Position numbers and translations under genes: made by a program. The notes under the pieces were generated by a model that was not told where the DNA came from, did not search any database, and saw nothing but the letters and a program-made list of their open reading frames with translations. Shown in pieces: positions 17,518 through 26,402 of a stretch of DNA of 64,000 nt. Source of the stretch: Luteimonas abyssi. Its GTDB lineage: Bacteria > Pseudomonadota > Gammaproteobacteria > Xanthomonadales > Xanthomonadaceae. The stretch covers positions 3,757,559 to 3,821,558 of the forward strand of contig NZ_KQ759763.1 in assembly GCF_001482195.1 (NCBI RefSeq), read 5' to 3'. Every line of letters starts with the position of its first letter. Position 1 is the first letter of the stretch.

Positions 17518-17653
17518 TCCGGGCACCGCACCATCGATCAGGATTCCGGATGAACCGCCTCCCGCCACCCAGGCCGGCCCGGCGCCACGTGCGCGCCGCG
17601 CTGGCCGACACCGTGCTGGCCGATGGCATGCCCGCTCGGCTATCGTGCCGGGG

Positions 17654-18136
17654 ATGAGCGCAGGTTCCGAATCCCCACCCCCCGCCCGCCGGACCCCGTT
17701 CCGCCGCCACCTCGATCTCGACGCCATCAACGCATGGTCGCGCGATACCGCCATGGCGCATCTGGGCATCGTGTTCACCGAACTCGGTGACGACTATCTC
17801 CGCGCGACCATGCCGGTCGACGCACGCACCCACCAGCCTTACGGCCTGCTGCACGGCGGCGCCTCCGCATTGCTGGCCGAAACCGTCGGCAGCACGGCTG
17901 GCCTGCTGTCGGTCGACGACGACGAGGGCTGTGTCGGGATCGAAATCAACGCCAACCATCTGCGCGCCGTCCGCAGTGGACAGGTGACCGCGACCGCGAC
18001 GCCGCTGCACGTCGGCCGTCAGACCCAGGTGTGGGAGATCCGCATCGAAGACGACGCCGGTCGTCTGGTCTGCATCTCGCGTCTGACCCTGGCGGTGATC
18101 AAACGCCCGCCCGCCCGCGACGCTGCGTCGCGTTGA
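17654..18136 (+). CDS. Hotdog-fold thioesterase (PaaI/YdiI-like)
   Basis: A 160-residue acyl-CoA thioesterase of the PaaI/YdiI type. Marks are YGLLHGGASALLAETVGS, with the conserved HGG and catalytic acidic residue; GIEINANHLRAVRSG; and a final beta strand QVWEIRIEDDAGRLVCISR. Related enzymes hydrolyse 1,4-dihydroxy-2-naphthoyl-CoA or phenylacetyl-CoA-type substrates. No menaquinone or phenylacetate genes lie nearby, so the substrate cannot be assigned. The ATG at 17654 follows CGGGG. The acyltransferase gene 72 bases downstream is on the same strand. Confidence 0.9.
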   Translation: MSAGSESPPPARRTPFRRHLDLDAINAWSRDTAMAHLGIVFTELGDDYLRATMPVDARTHQPYGLLHGGASALLAETVGSTAGLLSVDDDEGCVGIEINANHLRAVRSGQVTATATPLHVGRQTQVWEIRIEDDAGRLVCISRLTLAVIKRPPARDAASR

Positions 18137-18208
18137 TGGCAGGCCCACCGGCACGGTGTGCCGCATAATCAGCGTGCCGCGCGCCGTCCGGCGCCGCCGT
18201 CGAGTCCG

Positions 18209-19063
18209 ATGACCGTCACCGCTTCCACTACCGCTTCGTCCACCGGCACGCTCGCCCGCGTCCTGCGCTATGCGCTGCGCGGTCCGCTGCTGGCCTGGCA
18301 TGCGCTCGTGCATCTGCCGCTGGTGCTGATCGCGATCGCGCTGCCGACCCGGCGGGTGCGTCTGGGCAGCGGCGAACGCCTGGATCACCGCATCATCCGC
18401 GCCTGGCAGGGCGGGTTGATGTGGATCTTCGGGTTCCGCATGCGCAGCACCGGCACGCCGCTCCGCGGTGCGGCCTTGTTCGTGGCCAACCACGTCAGTT
18501 GGGTCGACATTTCGGCGCTGCACAGCCAGTGCATGATGGGCTTCGTGGCGAAGAAGGAAATCGCCGGCTGGCCGGTGGTCGGCTACATGGCCGCACGCGG
18601 CGAGACCATTTTTCACGAGCGCGGCAGCCAGGCATCGATGGGCGGCGTGCTCGACGAGATGCAGGTGCGGCTGCGCGAGGGCCGGGCGGTGGCGGTGTTC
18701 CCCGAAGGCCGGACGCGCGATGGCCGCGAAGTCGGCCCGTTCCATGCGCGGATCTTCCTGGCGGCGGTGGAAGCCGGAGTGCCGGTGCAGCCCGTGGCGC
18801 TGCGTTACGGCCGCGACGGCGAGGCGCAGACGGTGGTCGCGTTCGGCGCCCGCGAGAGCTTCGCCGCCAACTTCCTGCGCCTGCTTGGCGAGCCTACGCG
18901 CGAGGCCGAGGTGGCGTTCCTGGCGCCGATCATGCCGGGCGATGCGGACGGTCGCCGCCGGATCGCCGAGGTGTCGCGCGAGCGCATCCTTGCGGCGATG
19001 GGACAGGCGCCGGGGCCGCGCGCGCGCCGCGCGCCGGCCGAGGCGACGGCGGATGTCGACTGA
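18209..19063 (+). CDS. 1-acyl-sn-glycerol-3-phosphate acyltransferase (PlsC family)
   Basis: A 284-residue membrane-bound acyltransferase that should convert lysophosphatidate to phosphatidate or act on a related acceptor. An N-terminal hydrophobic segment (LLAWHALVHLPLVLIAIALP) is followed by the catalytic NHVSWVD motif (NHx4D form) and the acceptor-binding FPEGRTRDG. The ATG at 18209 is chosen because it leaves a short cytoplasmic leader before the membrane helix. It overlaps the next gene by 11 bases, indicating co-transcription with the YheT-type hydrolase. Paralogues of this size in the family include ornithine-lipid acyltransferases, so the acceptor is not certain. Confidence 0.88.
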   Translation: MTVTASTTASSTGTLARVLRYALRGPLLAWHALVHLPLVLIAIALPTRRVRLGSGERLDHRIIRAWQGGLMWIFGFRMRSTGTPLRGAALFVANHVSWVDISALHSQCMMGFVAKKEIAGWPVVGYMAARGETIFHERGSQASMGGVLDEMQVRLREGRAVAVFPEGRTRDGREVGPFHARIFLAAVEAGVPVQPVALRYGRDGEAQTVVAFGARESFAANFLRLLGEPTREAEVAFLAPIMPGDADGRRRIAEVSRERILAAMGQAPGPRARRAPAEATADVD

Positions 19064-20114
19064 CGCGGCCGCCACGCCACGCCTCCGCACCGTCGAGGCC
19101 TCCAGCTATGCGCCGCCGCGCTGGCTGCGCAACGCCCACGTGCAGTCGATCCTGGGCACCAGCCCGCTGCGTCGTCAGCGCGGCGCCCGTGCTTTGGCGG
19201 CGACGGGCGCCGTCACCACGGAGCATGTCCTCGACGGCGGCGAAGGCGTTCGGCTGATGGGCCTGCACAGCACGCTTCCCGGCCGCGATCCGCACGGGGT
19301 CGCGCTGCTGCTGCATGGCTGGGAGGGCAGCACCGAGTCGAGTTACATGCGGCTGGCGGCGGCCCAGTTCCTGCAACGCGGCTTCGATGTCTTCCGGCTC
19401 AACTTCCGCGATCACGGCCCGACCCACCACCTCAACGAGGAACTGTTCCACTCCAACCGCATCGACGAGGTCGTGCATGCGGCGGTGGATCTGTCCACAC
19501 GCTTTCCGACCCGACCGCTGGTCGCCGCCGGGTTTTCGCTCGGCGGCAACTTCGCCCTGCGGCTGGCGCTGCGCGCACCGGCGGCGGGATTGCCGCTGGC
19601 GGCGGTCGCCGCGGTGTGCCCGGTACTCGATCCGGCGCTGACCCTGGTGCAGATGGAACAGGGCATCCCCTTGTACCTGCGCCACTTCGAGCGCAAGTGG
19701 CGGGACTCGTTGCTGCGCAAGCGCAGCCTGTTTCCGCAGCGTCTGGCCGTGGACGACACCACGTTGCGCCTGGGCATGCGCGAGCTCACCGAGTGGTTGG
19801 TGCTGCGACACACCGATTTCGGTTCGCTCGACGATTACTTCGACGGCTATTCGGTCGCGGCCGAGCGGCTGTCCGCGCTGGACGTGCCGTCCTACGTGCT
19901 CACCAGCGAAGACGACCCGGTGATTCCGGTCAACGGCTTCCGTGGCCTGCCGGACAATCCGCGGCTCTATGTCGAGGTCGCCCGCTGGGGCGGCCACTGC
20001 GGGTTTCTCGAGAACGCGCGGCTGGAAGGATTCGCCGAGCGCTGGGTCGCGGAACGTCTGGTCGCGGATCCGGCGGTGCGCGGTGCCGCCGCGGGAGCCG
20101 CCGCCGCGGCCTGA
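19053..20114 (+). CDS. YheT-type alpha/beta hydrolase
   Basis: A 353-residue hydrolase of the YheT/Eht1-like family. The opening PPRWLRNAHVQSILGT is the signature N-terminus. It has LLLHGWEGSTESSYMR for the oxyanion region, the nucleophile elbow AGFSLGGNF, EDDPVIPV for the acid, and GGHCGF for the catalytic His. Relatives act as medium-chain esterases or acyltransferases; the natural substrate in bacteria is not established. It begins inside the 3' end of the acyltransferase gene, so the two are probably one operon with a lipid-metabolic theme. A short Ala-rich tail ends the protein. Confidence 0.9.
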   Translation: MSTDAAATPRLRTVEASSYAPPRWLRNAHVQSILGTSPLRRQRGARALAATGAVTTEHVLDGGEGVRLMGLHSTLPGRDPHGVALLLHGWEGSTESSYMRLAAAQFLQRGFDVFRLNFRDHGPTHHLNEELFHSNRIDEVVHAAVDLSTRFPTRPLVAAGFSLGGNFALRLALRAPAAGLPLAAVAAVCPVLDPALTLVQMEQGIPLYLRHFERKWRDSLLRKRSLFPQRLAVDDTTLRLGMRELTEWLVLRHTDFGSLDDYFDGYSVAAERLSALDVPSYVLTSEDDPVIPVNGFRGLPDNPRLYVEVARWGGHCGFLENARLEGFAERWVAERLVADPAVRGAAAGAAAAA

Positions 20115-20206
20115 CCTTCCGTGTCGGGCAGCGGCAGGGCGGGCGGTCGGGCGCGGCTACAATGGCGGGCCCGGCCTCTTGGCCTGTTCGTCCGGACCGT
20201 CCGTTC

Positions 20207-22282
20207 ATGCACGACTCGATTCTCGATGCCCTGCGCCGCGGCGCCCACGCCGAGGCGCTCGACGCCGCACGTGCGGCCGTCGCCGCCGATCCCGCCGATG
20301 CCCGCGCACTGGAATTGATGGCGATGGCGCAGCGTGCGGCAGGCGACACCGCCGGCGCGCTGGACAGCCTGGACCGGGCCATCGCGCTGAAGCCCGACGA
20401 AGCGGGCCTGCACTTCCAGCGTGCCGCGCTGCAGATCGGCCACCGCGACATCGACGGCGCGCAGGCGTCGCTGGCGCGTACGCTCGCACTCGATCCGAAC
20501 AGCTTCGGCGCCTATGTGATCCAGGCGGAGCTCGCGATCGGCCGTGGCGACGTGGACGAGGCCGAGCGTCTGGCGACGCTGGCCGCGCGCATCGACGAGG
20601 CTCACCCGGCGCTGGCCAGCGTGCGCGGCATGATCGCGCTGCGTCGCGGCGACCACGACCGTGCGCAATCGATCCTCGGCGCCGCCGTGCAGGCGGATCC
20701 GAACAACCCCCAACTGCTCAATGCACTGGCGTTCGCCTATCTGGCCAAGGACCATCTCGCGTTCGCCGAGCAGGCCTTGCTGCGTCTGGTGGCCCTCACC
20801 CCGGCCAATCACGGTGCGCGTCGCCTGCTGGCCGATGTGGTGCATCGTCAGGGGCGTGCGGCCGAGGCGGCGGCGCACCTGCAGCCGGCGCTCGCGGTGG
20901 CGTCGCCGGCACCGGAGCATCTGCGCTTCGCCGGCGCGCTGGCTCTGGAGCAGGGACAGCCGGTCGATGCGATCGCGCGTCTGAAGACGGTCCTGGCGCA
21001 CACGCCCGGCGATGCGCAGACGCTCGGTCTGCTGCTGCGGGCCTGGCAGATGGTGGGCGATGCCGACGATGCCCGCGCCACGCTCGAAGCGGCATTGGCG
21101 ACGACCGTCGATCTCCCGCAGCTGTGGCAGACGCGGGTGGCACTGGAGCCGGCCGGCGAGGCCGCGCAGGCGGTCCTGACCCGCTGGCGGGCGGCGATGC
21201 CCGACACCGTGCCGCTGCTGCAGGCCGAGTTCGAGCATGCCCGCGCGCTGGGTCACCAGGACGACGCGATCGCGACCGCGCGCACGATCGCCGCGCGGGT
21301 GCCCGACAACATGCTCGCGCATACGCAGTTGCTCGACGTGCTGGCCGACCGCGATCCGGAGCAGGCCGTCGCCTATCTGCGCGAGCTCGAAGCGGCGGGC
21401 GACACCGCCGACGGTGGCCGCGCGCGGATGATCCAGGGCTGGATGTCCATGGCACTGGACCGCGCAGGGCGGACCGACGAGGCCGCCGCGGCTTGGACGC
21501 GGATGCACGCCGACTGGGCCGAGCGGCTGCTTCCGCTGCCGGCCTGGACCGATCCCGATGCGGCACGCGCCGAGCGCGCGCCTGCACCCGAGGCGTCGCG
21601 CGCGCTGATGTTCCTGGCGGGTCTGCCGGGCTCGGGGCACGAGCATGCCGGTCGCCTGCTCGATGGCGCCCTGCCGGACTTCCGCGCCGACCGCATGGGC
21701 GCCAATCCGCCTCGCGACGCATTGCAGAAGCTGACCGTCTTCGACGCCCTGGCGCGCAACGAGACCACGCCCGAGGCGGTGTACCAGGACTGGGCGGGCC
21801 AGCTGGCTGCGCGCGGCAGCGAGGGCCGGGCGCTGATCGACTGGCTGTTGTGGTGGGACAACGCGCTGCTGGACGTCCTGCACGCGCACCTGCCCGACGC
21901 CCGGGTCGCGCTGATCATCCGCGATCCGCGCGACATGCTGCTCAACTGGCTGGCGTTCGGCACTCCGGTGCCGTTCCGGCTGGGCACGCCGGACGAGGGT
22001 GCCCAGTGGCTGGCGCGCGGGCTCGAGCACGTCCTCGCGCTGCCCGGCCTGACCGCGCAGCCGGTGCATGTGGTGCGCGTCGACGACACCGTCAACGACC
22101 CTGCCGCGATGGCGGTGCAGTTGGGCGAGGTGCTCGGGGTGACGCTGCCGGTGCCGCCGCGCAACCTGTTCCAGGGCCATCGCTTTCCGGCCGGACGCTG
22201 GCGCGACTACGCCGACGCCCTGGCCGGGCCGTTCGCGACGCTCACGCCGGTCGCGGTACGGTTGGGCTATCCCGAAGACTGA
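20207..22282 (+). CDS. TPR-repeat protein fused to a sulfotransferase-like domain
   Basis: This 691-residue protein has about ten TPR-like helical repeats in residues 1-440 (GAHAEALDAARAAVAADPAD, ALDSLDRAIALKPDEAGLHF and so on). A C-terminal sulfotransferase-like domain follows, with MFLAGLPGSGHEHAGRLL as the 5'-phosphosulfate loop and VALIIRDPRDMLLNWLAFG as the 3'-phosphate loop. Bacterial TPR-sulfotransferases are common in Xanthomonadaceae, and few have known acceptors. A TACAAT box at 20158-20163 could be its -10. No adenylyl-sulfate kinase lies nearby. Assignment of the fold is good; sulfation activity is inferred. Confidence 0.85.
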   Translation: MHDSILDALRRGAHAEALDAARAAVAADPADARALELMAMAQRAAGDTAGALDSLDRAIALKPDEAGLHFQRAALQIGHRDIDGAQASLARTLALDPNSFGAYVIQAELAIGRGDVDEAERLATLAARIDEAHPALASVRGMIALRRGDHDRAQSILGAAVQADPNNPQLLNALAFAYLAKDHLAFAEQALLRLVALTPANHGARRLLADVVHRQGRAAEAAAHLQPALAVASPAPEHLRFAGALALEQGQPVDAIARLKTVLAHTPGDAQTLGLLLRAWQMVGDADDARATLEAALATTVDLPQLWQTRVALEPAGEAAQAVLTRWRAAMPDTVPLLQAEFEHARALGHQDDAIATARTIAARVPDNMLAHTQLLDVLADRDPEQAVAYLRELEAAGDTADGGRARMIQGWMSMALDRAGRTDEAAAAWTRMHADWAERLLPLPAWTDPDAARAERAPAPEASRALMFLAGLPGSGHEHAGRLLDGALPDFRADRMGANPPRDALQKLTVFDALARNETTPEAVYQDWAGQLAARGSEGRALIDWLLWWDNALLDVLHAHLPDARVALIIRDPRDMLLNWLAFGTPVPFRLGTPDEGAQWLARGLEHVLALPGLTAQPVHVVRVDDTVNDPAAMAVQLGEVLGVTLPVPPRNLFQGHRFPAGRWRDYADALAGPFATLTPVAVRLGYPED

Positions 22283-22296
22283 CCGAGGAACGCTTC

Positions 22297-22911
22297 ATGC
22301 GACTGCGCAGCGACAGTTTCGACAACGGCCAACCGATTCCCGCCGAGTTCGCCTTCGGCGCGCCGCAGGGCCTGGGCGGCAACCGCAGTCCGCACCTGGC
22401 CTGGGACGACGTGCCCGAGGGCACCCGCGCGTTCGCGCTGCTGTGCATCGATCCCGACGTGCCGACGCGGCCCGAGATGGCCGGCAAGGACGGCGTGGAG
22501 ATCCCCGCCGATCAGCCGCGTGCGGATTTCGTCCACTGGGCGATGGTCGATATTCCGCCCGCGGTGACCGAACTGGCCGCGGGCGCCTGCAGCGACGGCG
22601 TCGAGCGCAAGGGCAAGGCGAATCCGCCGGGACCGGCCGGTGCGCGGCAGGGCTCCAACGACTTCACCGGTTGGTTCGCCGGCGACGCCGATCTGGGCGG
22701 GACCTATCTCGGCTACGACGGCCCGTGGCCGCCGCCGAACGATCTGCGCGTGCACCGTTACTTCTTCCGCGTCTTCGCACTGGATGTGCCGAGCCTGGAG
22801 GTCGGCGACAGTTTCAGTGCGGCGGAGGTGTTCGCGGCGATGCACGGCCATGTGCTGGCCGAGGCGACGGTCCACGGGACCTATTCGCTCAATCCGAAGG
22901 CCGGGGCCTGA
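22297..22911 (+). CDS. YbhB/YbcL-family (PEBP-like) protein
   Basis: A 204-residue cytoplasmic protein of the phosphatidylethanolamine-binding protein family. It has LAWDDVPEGTRAFALLCIDPDVP and VHWAMVDIPP as the two ligand-site strands, then YDGPWPPPNDLRVHRYFFRVFALD in the characteristic P-P-x-x-x-H-x-Y arrangement. GAGGAA at 22285-22290 is its ribosome-binding site, 14 bases after the upstream sulfotransferase stop, suggesting co-transcription. The biological role of bacterial PEBP proteins is unsettled. Confidence 0.92.
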   Translation: MRLRSDSFDNGQPIPAEFAFGAPQGLGGNRSPHLAWDDVPEGTRAFALLCIDPDVPTRPEMAGKDGVEIPADQPRADFVHWAMVDIPPAVTELAAGACSDGVERKGKANPPGPAGARQGSNDFTGWFAGDADLGGTYLGYDGPWPPPNDLRVHRYFFRVFALDVPSLEVGDSFSAAEVFAAMHGHVLAEATVHGTYSLNPKAGA

Positions 22912-22915
22912 GCCT

Positions 22916-22949
22916 CCGCACCCGCCGTGCGCAGGCACGGCGGGTGCGG
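22916..22949. terminator. Perfect 15-bp hairpin between convergent genes
   Basis: CCGCACCCGCCGTGC (22916-22930) pairs perfectly with 22935-22949 around a GCAG loop, directly after the PEBP stop. There is no T-tract on either side, so it may act as an mRNA 3'-end stabiliser or a weak bidirectional terminator for the convergent genes. Confidence 0.6.
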
Positions 22950-22986
22950 TCATGACGACGACGGACCGCGCCCATGCGGGCACGGC

Positions 22987-23820
22987 TCACTGCGTGCTTT
23001 CGGTCTCGACGGTCATGTCCAGGACGTAGGCGATCGACGATGCGTCAGCCGGCACGTCCGTGCGCTGGAAGCGCTTGAGCCTGAGCACGTTGCGCACGCC
23101 CGGCTCATGGGTATAACCCTCGATGTCCTCATACAGCGGCTGCCAGTCGCCGGGCTCGCCCTGACGCAGCCCGTTGTCGTCGTAACGGACCTCGCGAACC
23201 TGCAGACACTGGTGGTCGGGCATCAGCGGATGGCTGCAGGCCATGCGTTCGGGCGCCACTTCCAGGAACACCGTCTCGCCGGGCCCGCCATGGCGCGTTT
23301 CGGCCGTGGGGGCGCCCTCGAAGGTGAGGGTGTCGCCGCCGGCGTTGATCAGCACCAGGGTCGGCGTATCGCCGCCGGCCACGGTGTCCAGCTGCCAGCG
23401 CAGGGTGCCGGCCAGTGCCCGCGTGGCTTCGGCGTCGACCGCCATCAGGCGCGCGTCCGAGCAGGCCATCATCGTCTGTGCGAAATCCTCCACTTGCAGG
23501 GTGCCGTTCTCCACCGCGTAGCTCGCGCTGCCGCGGTTGCAGCCGCCGGAGAGACCGATCCGTCCGTCGCGGAAGTCGGCGACCAGTGGCGGCAACTCCG
23601 CGACGGACAGCGCCTGGAGCGGCTGGCCGTCGCCACCGGCGGCCGAGCGAAGACGCCAGTGATGCGCCTCCAGGGCGCGGGGATTGTCGACGGCGGCGCT
23701 GTCGGCAGCGGTGGCCGCTGTGGGCGGGGCGTCGGACGCCGGGGCCGGGGGCTCCGCGGCCGGTTCGCGGTGGCAGGCGGCCAGGGCCAGCGGCAACAAC
23801 AGCATGACGAGAGGACGCAT
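22987..23820 (-). CDS. META-domain / DUF4377-like lipoprotein
   Basis: A 277-residue lipoprotein (MRPLVMLLLPLALAACHRE, lipobox LAAC). Residues 50-150 form a META/HslJ-like domain: HHWRLRSA, GRIGLSGGCNRGSASYAVENG and QTMMACSDARLMAVDAEA. The stretch from FLEVAPERMACSHPLMPDHQCLQVRE (split here for length: FLEVAPERMACSH, then PLMPDHQCLQVRE) matches the DUF4377 pattern with its Cys pair. Proteins with this pair of domains are often heat-shock or novobiocin-resistance-like envelope factors, and function is unproven. It is convergent with the PEBP gene. Nothing in its short leader indicates specific regulation. Confidence 0.8.
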   Translation of the reverse strand: MRPLVMLLLPLALAACHREPAAEPPAPASDAPPTAATAADSAAVDNPRALEAHHWRLRSAAGGDGQPLQALSVAELPPLVADFRDGRIGLSGGCNRGSASYAVENGTLQVEDFAQTMMACSDARLMAVDAEATRALAGTLRWQLDTVAGGDTPTLVLINAGGDTLTFEGAPTAETRHGGPGETVFLEVAPERMACSHPLMPDHQCLQVREVRYDDNGLRQGEPGDWQPLYEDIEGYTHEPGVRNVLRLKRFQRTDVPADASSIAYVLDMTVETESTQ

Positions 23821-24102
23821 TCGAGATCTCCAAGGGGTCGTTGGCGATCGGAAACGTACCAGCCCGCAGGATGGGGTTATGCGAACGAGGCCCCGATCCC
23901 GGCATGTCGAAAGCGGCCTCGGTGCATCGTCGCTCCAGACAGGGCTTGCGGATGGAGGATCGTGTGGCGACCGGCGACGCCATCGGTCCGGCGGACACGC
24001 GGCAGGTCGGACGCGACCCGAGGGCGGGCTCGGGTGCGGGGCCGGGCCGGTACGATCGGCGCCGCTTGCGGCCGCGGCGTACGGATGCTCTGATCGCGCT
24101 CC

Positions 24103-25395
24103 ATGACGGCCGCGAACGACACCCTCGACCGCGTCTGGCGCGAAGAATCACCGCGCCTGATCGCCGGTTTGATGCGCATGGTGCGCAACCTCGACCTGGC
24201 CGAAGAGCTGGCCCAGGACGCCCTCGTCGCCGCCCTGGAGCGATGGCCGCGCGATGGCGTGCCGGATAATCCGGGTGCCTGGCTGATGGCCACCGCCAAG
24301 CATCGTGCGATCGACCGTCTGCGCCGGGGGCGCCTGCTGGCGCGCAAGCATGTCGAGCTGGCCCAGGCGCTCGACAGCGCCTGGGCCGACCTGCAGGCGC
24401 AGGCCGAGCATCGCCGCGACGAATGCATCGACGACGATCTGCTGCGGCTGATGTTCATCGCCTGCCACCCGATCCTGCCCGCCGATGCGCGCACTGCGCT
24501 GACCCTGCGCCTGCTGGGCGGATTGACCACCGCGGAGATCGCGCGCGCGTTTCTGGCCCCGGAGCCGACGATCGCCCAGCGCATCGTGCGCGCCAAGCGC
24601 AAGCTGGCCGAGGCCGAGGCGGCGTTCGAGCTTCCCGGCGCCGAGGCCTTGCCCGAGCGGCTGGCGTCGGTGCTCGGGGTGATCTATCTGGTCTTCAACG
24701 AGGGCTATGCCGCGACGGCGGGCGACGATCTCGTCCGGCCGGCGCTGTGCGCCGAGGCGATCCGGCTGGCCTCGGTGCTGGCCCGGCTGATGCCCGACCA
24801 GGCCGAAGCGCATTCACTGCAGGCATTGTTGATGCTGCAGGCATCGCGGCTGGAGGCGCGGGTCGATGCTGAGGGCGATCCGGTCCTGTTGGCCGATCAG
24901 GACCGCACCCGCTGGGACCACGCCTTGATCGCGGGCGGACTGGACGCGTTGGCGCGGGCCGAACGCTTGCCGGGCGCACCGGGCTCCTACCGGCTGCAGG
25001 CGGCGATCGCCGCCTGCCACGCGCGTGCGGACCATGCCGACGCCACCGACTGGGCCCGGATCGCCGCGCTCTACGACGACCTGTCGGCCGCGATGCCGTC
25101 GCCGGTGGTCGAATTGAACCGCGCCGTCGCAGTGGCGATGGCGGAGGGACCGCAGGCCGGCTTGGATCTGGCCGACCAGCTGGTCGGTCTAGCGGCGCTG
25201 CAGCGGTATCACCTGTTGCCGGCCGTGCGTGGCGAATTGCTCGACAGGCTGGGACGTCGCGACGAGGCGCAGGCTGCGTTCGCGAACGCCGCAGCCCTGG
25301 CGGGCAACGCGCGCGAACGCGCCCGGCTGTTGGCACGTGCGGCCGGAGACGATGGGCGTTCTCCGGCACGAAAGGGCGACCCGGGTACGGACTGA
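24103..25395 (+). CDS. ECF-type RNA polymerase sigma factor with long C-terminal domain (ECF42-like)
   Basis: A 430-residue sigma factor. Region 2 is at residues 10-75 (RLIAGLMRMVRNLDLAEELAQDA, PGAWLMATAKHRAIDRLRR). Region 4 is at about 120-170 (ARTALTLRLLGGLTTAEIARAF ... QRIVRAKRKL). An extended C-terminal SnoaL-free helical domain follows (VIYLVFNEGYAATAGDD onward), typical of the DUF6596-containing group. These sigma factors need no anti-sigma and are normally encoded beside a DGPF/YCII-domain protein; no such gene is next to this one. Target promoters are unknown. The upstream interval 23821-24102 holds nothing else I can recognise. Confidence 0.9.
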   Translation: MTAANDTLDRVWREESPRLIAGLMRMVRNLDLAEELAQDALVAALERWPRDGVPDNPGAWLMATAKHRAIDRLRRGRLLARKHVELAQALDSAWADLQAQAEHRRDECIDDDLLRLMFIACHPILPADARTALTLRLLGGLTTAEIARAFLAPEPTIAQRIVRAKRKLAEAEAAFELPGAEALPERLASVLGVIYLVFNEGYAATAGDDLVRPALCAEAIRLASVLARLMPDQAEAHSLQALLMLQASRLEARVDAEGDPVLLADQDRTRWDHALIAGGLDALARAERLPGAPGSYRLQAAIAACHARADHADATDWARIAALYDDLSAAMPSPVVELNRAVAVAMAEGPQAGLDLADQLVGLAALQRYHLLPAVRGELLDRLGRRDEAQAAFANAAALAGNARERARLLARAAGDDGRSPARKGDPGTD

Positions 25396-25589
25396 CGCGC
25401 ACGGCGCACGCGCAGACGGCGGCGTCTGGACCAGGATTGGGCGTCGCGTGCGCACCGGCCGTTTGCGAGGACGCCGGTGCGCGATGCCGGTCGAGGCTCG
25501 GAGACGTGCAGGCCACCGCGCAGCGAACACATCGCATGGCGCGCTGTGACGCGACGAGGCCTGCTGGCGGCGACGCGGCGCCACCAGCA

Positions 25590-26039
25590 TCAGGCCGGGG
25601 CGATCGCGGGGCCCTTGAGCTCGATCGTATGGCCGTCGGGATCGGCGAAGTACAGCGAGGGACCGTCGCCTTCCGCGCCGAAGTTGATGTCCACCGGCGC
25701 CAGCGGTACGAGGCCGTGGCGATGGAGGTGCGCGATCAGGCGGCTCTCGTCGAAGGGCTCGATGCGCAGGCACAGGTGATCGACGTTGCGGCCTTCGGAT
25801 CCCGCGGCGCGGCCGCCCCGCGCACCGAGCGGGCCGTCGACGCTGATCAGGTCGAGCATCGACGCGCCCGCGCGCAGGTGCGCCAGCCCGAGATGGGCGC
25901 GATGGCGGACCACGGCGCAGCCCAGCACCTGCGCGTAGAACGCGATGCTGCGGGCGAGGTCGGTGACCCGGAACACCACGTGGTCGATCCGCTCGACATC
26001 GAACGGCGGCCCGTCGGGCGCCTCGCGATCGATGCTCAT
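25590..26039 (-). CDS. VOC-family (glyoxalase-like) protein
   Basis: A 149-residue vicinal-oxygen-chelate protein. It opens with IDHVVFRVTDLARSIAFYAQVLG and closes with SLYFADPDGHTIELKG, giving the expected metal ligands His, His and Glu. The ATG at 26039 overlaps the stop of the upstream DUF4287 gene (ATGA at 26036-26039), so the two are translationally coupled. Members of this subgroup include dioxygenase-like and antibiotic-resistance-like enzymes; no substrate can be assigned. Confidence 0.88.
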   Translation of the reverse strand: MSIDREAPDGPPFDVERIDHVVFRVTDLARSIAFYAQVLGCAVVRHRAHLGLAHLRAGASMLDLISVDGPLGARGGRAAGSEGRNVDHLCLRIEPFDESRLIAHLHRHGLVPLAPVDINFGAEGDGPSLYFADPDGHTIELKGPAIAPA

Positions 26040-26263
26040 GCACCGCCTCCGCGGAGATGGTGCGCCACCAGGGCGTTGGCATGGCCGTGGCCGAGTCCGT
26101 GCTCGGACTTGAGCCACGCGACCATCTCCATGTGCTTGCGGGGGCCCAGGCCCTCCAGCAGCCCCAGCCAGTGGGCGATCGGCTGGCCGTACCGAGCTTC
26201 GATCGACGGAAAGTAGGAGGCGGGGCCCTGGACCTTCGGGCGGCTGCGGTCGTCTGCGGACAT
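26036..26263 (-). CDS. DUF4287-domain small protein
   Basis: A 75-residue protein with the DUF4287 signature: YFPSIEARYGQPIAHWLGLLE, then KHMEMVAWLKSEHGLGHGHANALVAHHL (here in two stretches, KHMEMVAWLKSEHGLG and HGHANALVAHHL). It is coupled by a 4-base overlap with the VOC-family gene that follows. DUF4287 proteins are small, soluble and uncharacterised, and are often encoded with transport or resistance genes. Confidence 0.85.
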   Translation of the reverse strand: MSADDRSRPKVQGPASYFPSIEARYGQPIAHWLGLLEGLGPRKHMEMVAWLKSEHGLGHGHANALVAHHLRGGGA

Positions 26264-26402
26264 GCGGGGTCTCCTGATGCGGGCGGCCTGCGCGCGCGGG
26301 TCGCCCGGGGAAGGTCGTCCGGACGAGGCCGCCCGGCTTTCCGGTTCCGACGAATCACGGCGGCAGCTTTCGACAGGTCGCGCCAGACCGGGGTTCGCGC
26401 GG

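Noticed and set aside
17022-17657. A 211-codon plus-strand frame spanning the two small genes
   Set aside because: Pro/Arg-rich out-of-frame reading; the two short frames each have ribosome-binding sites and share a motif.
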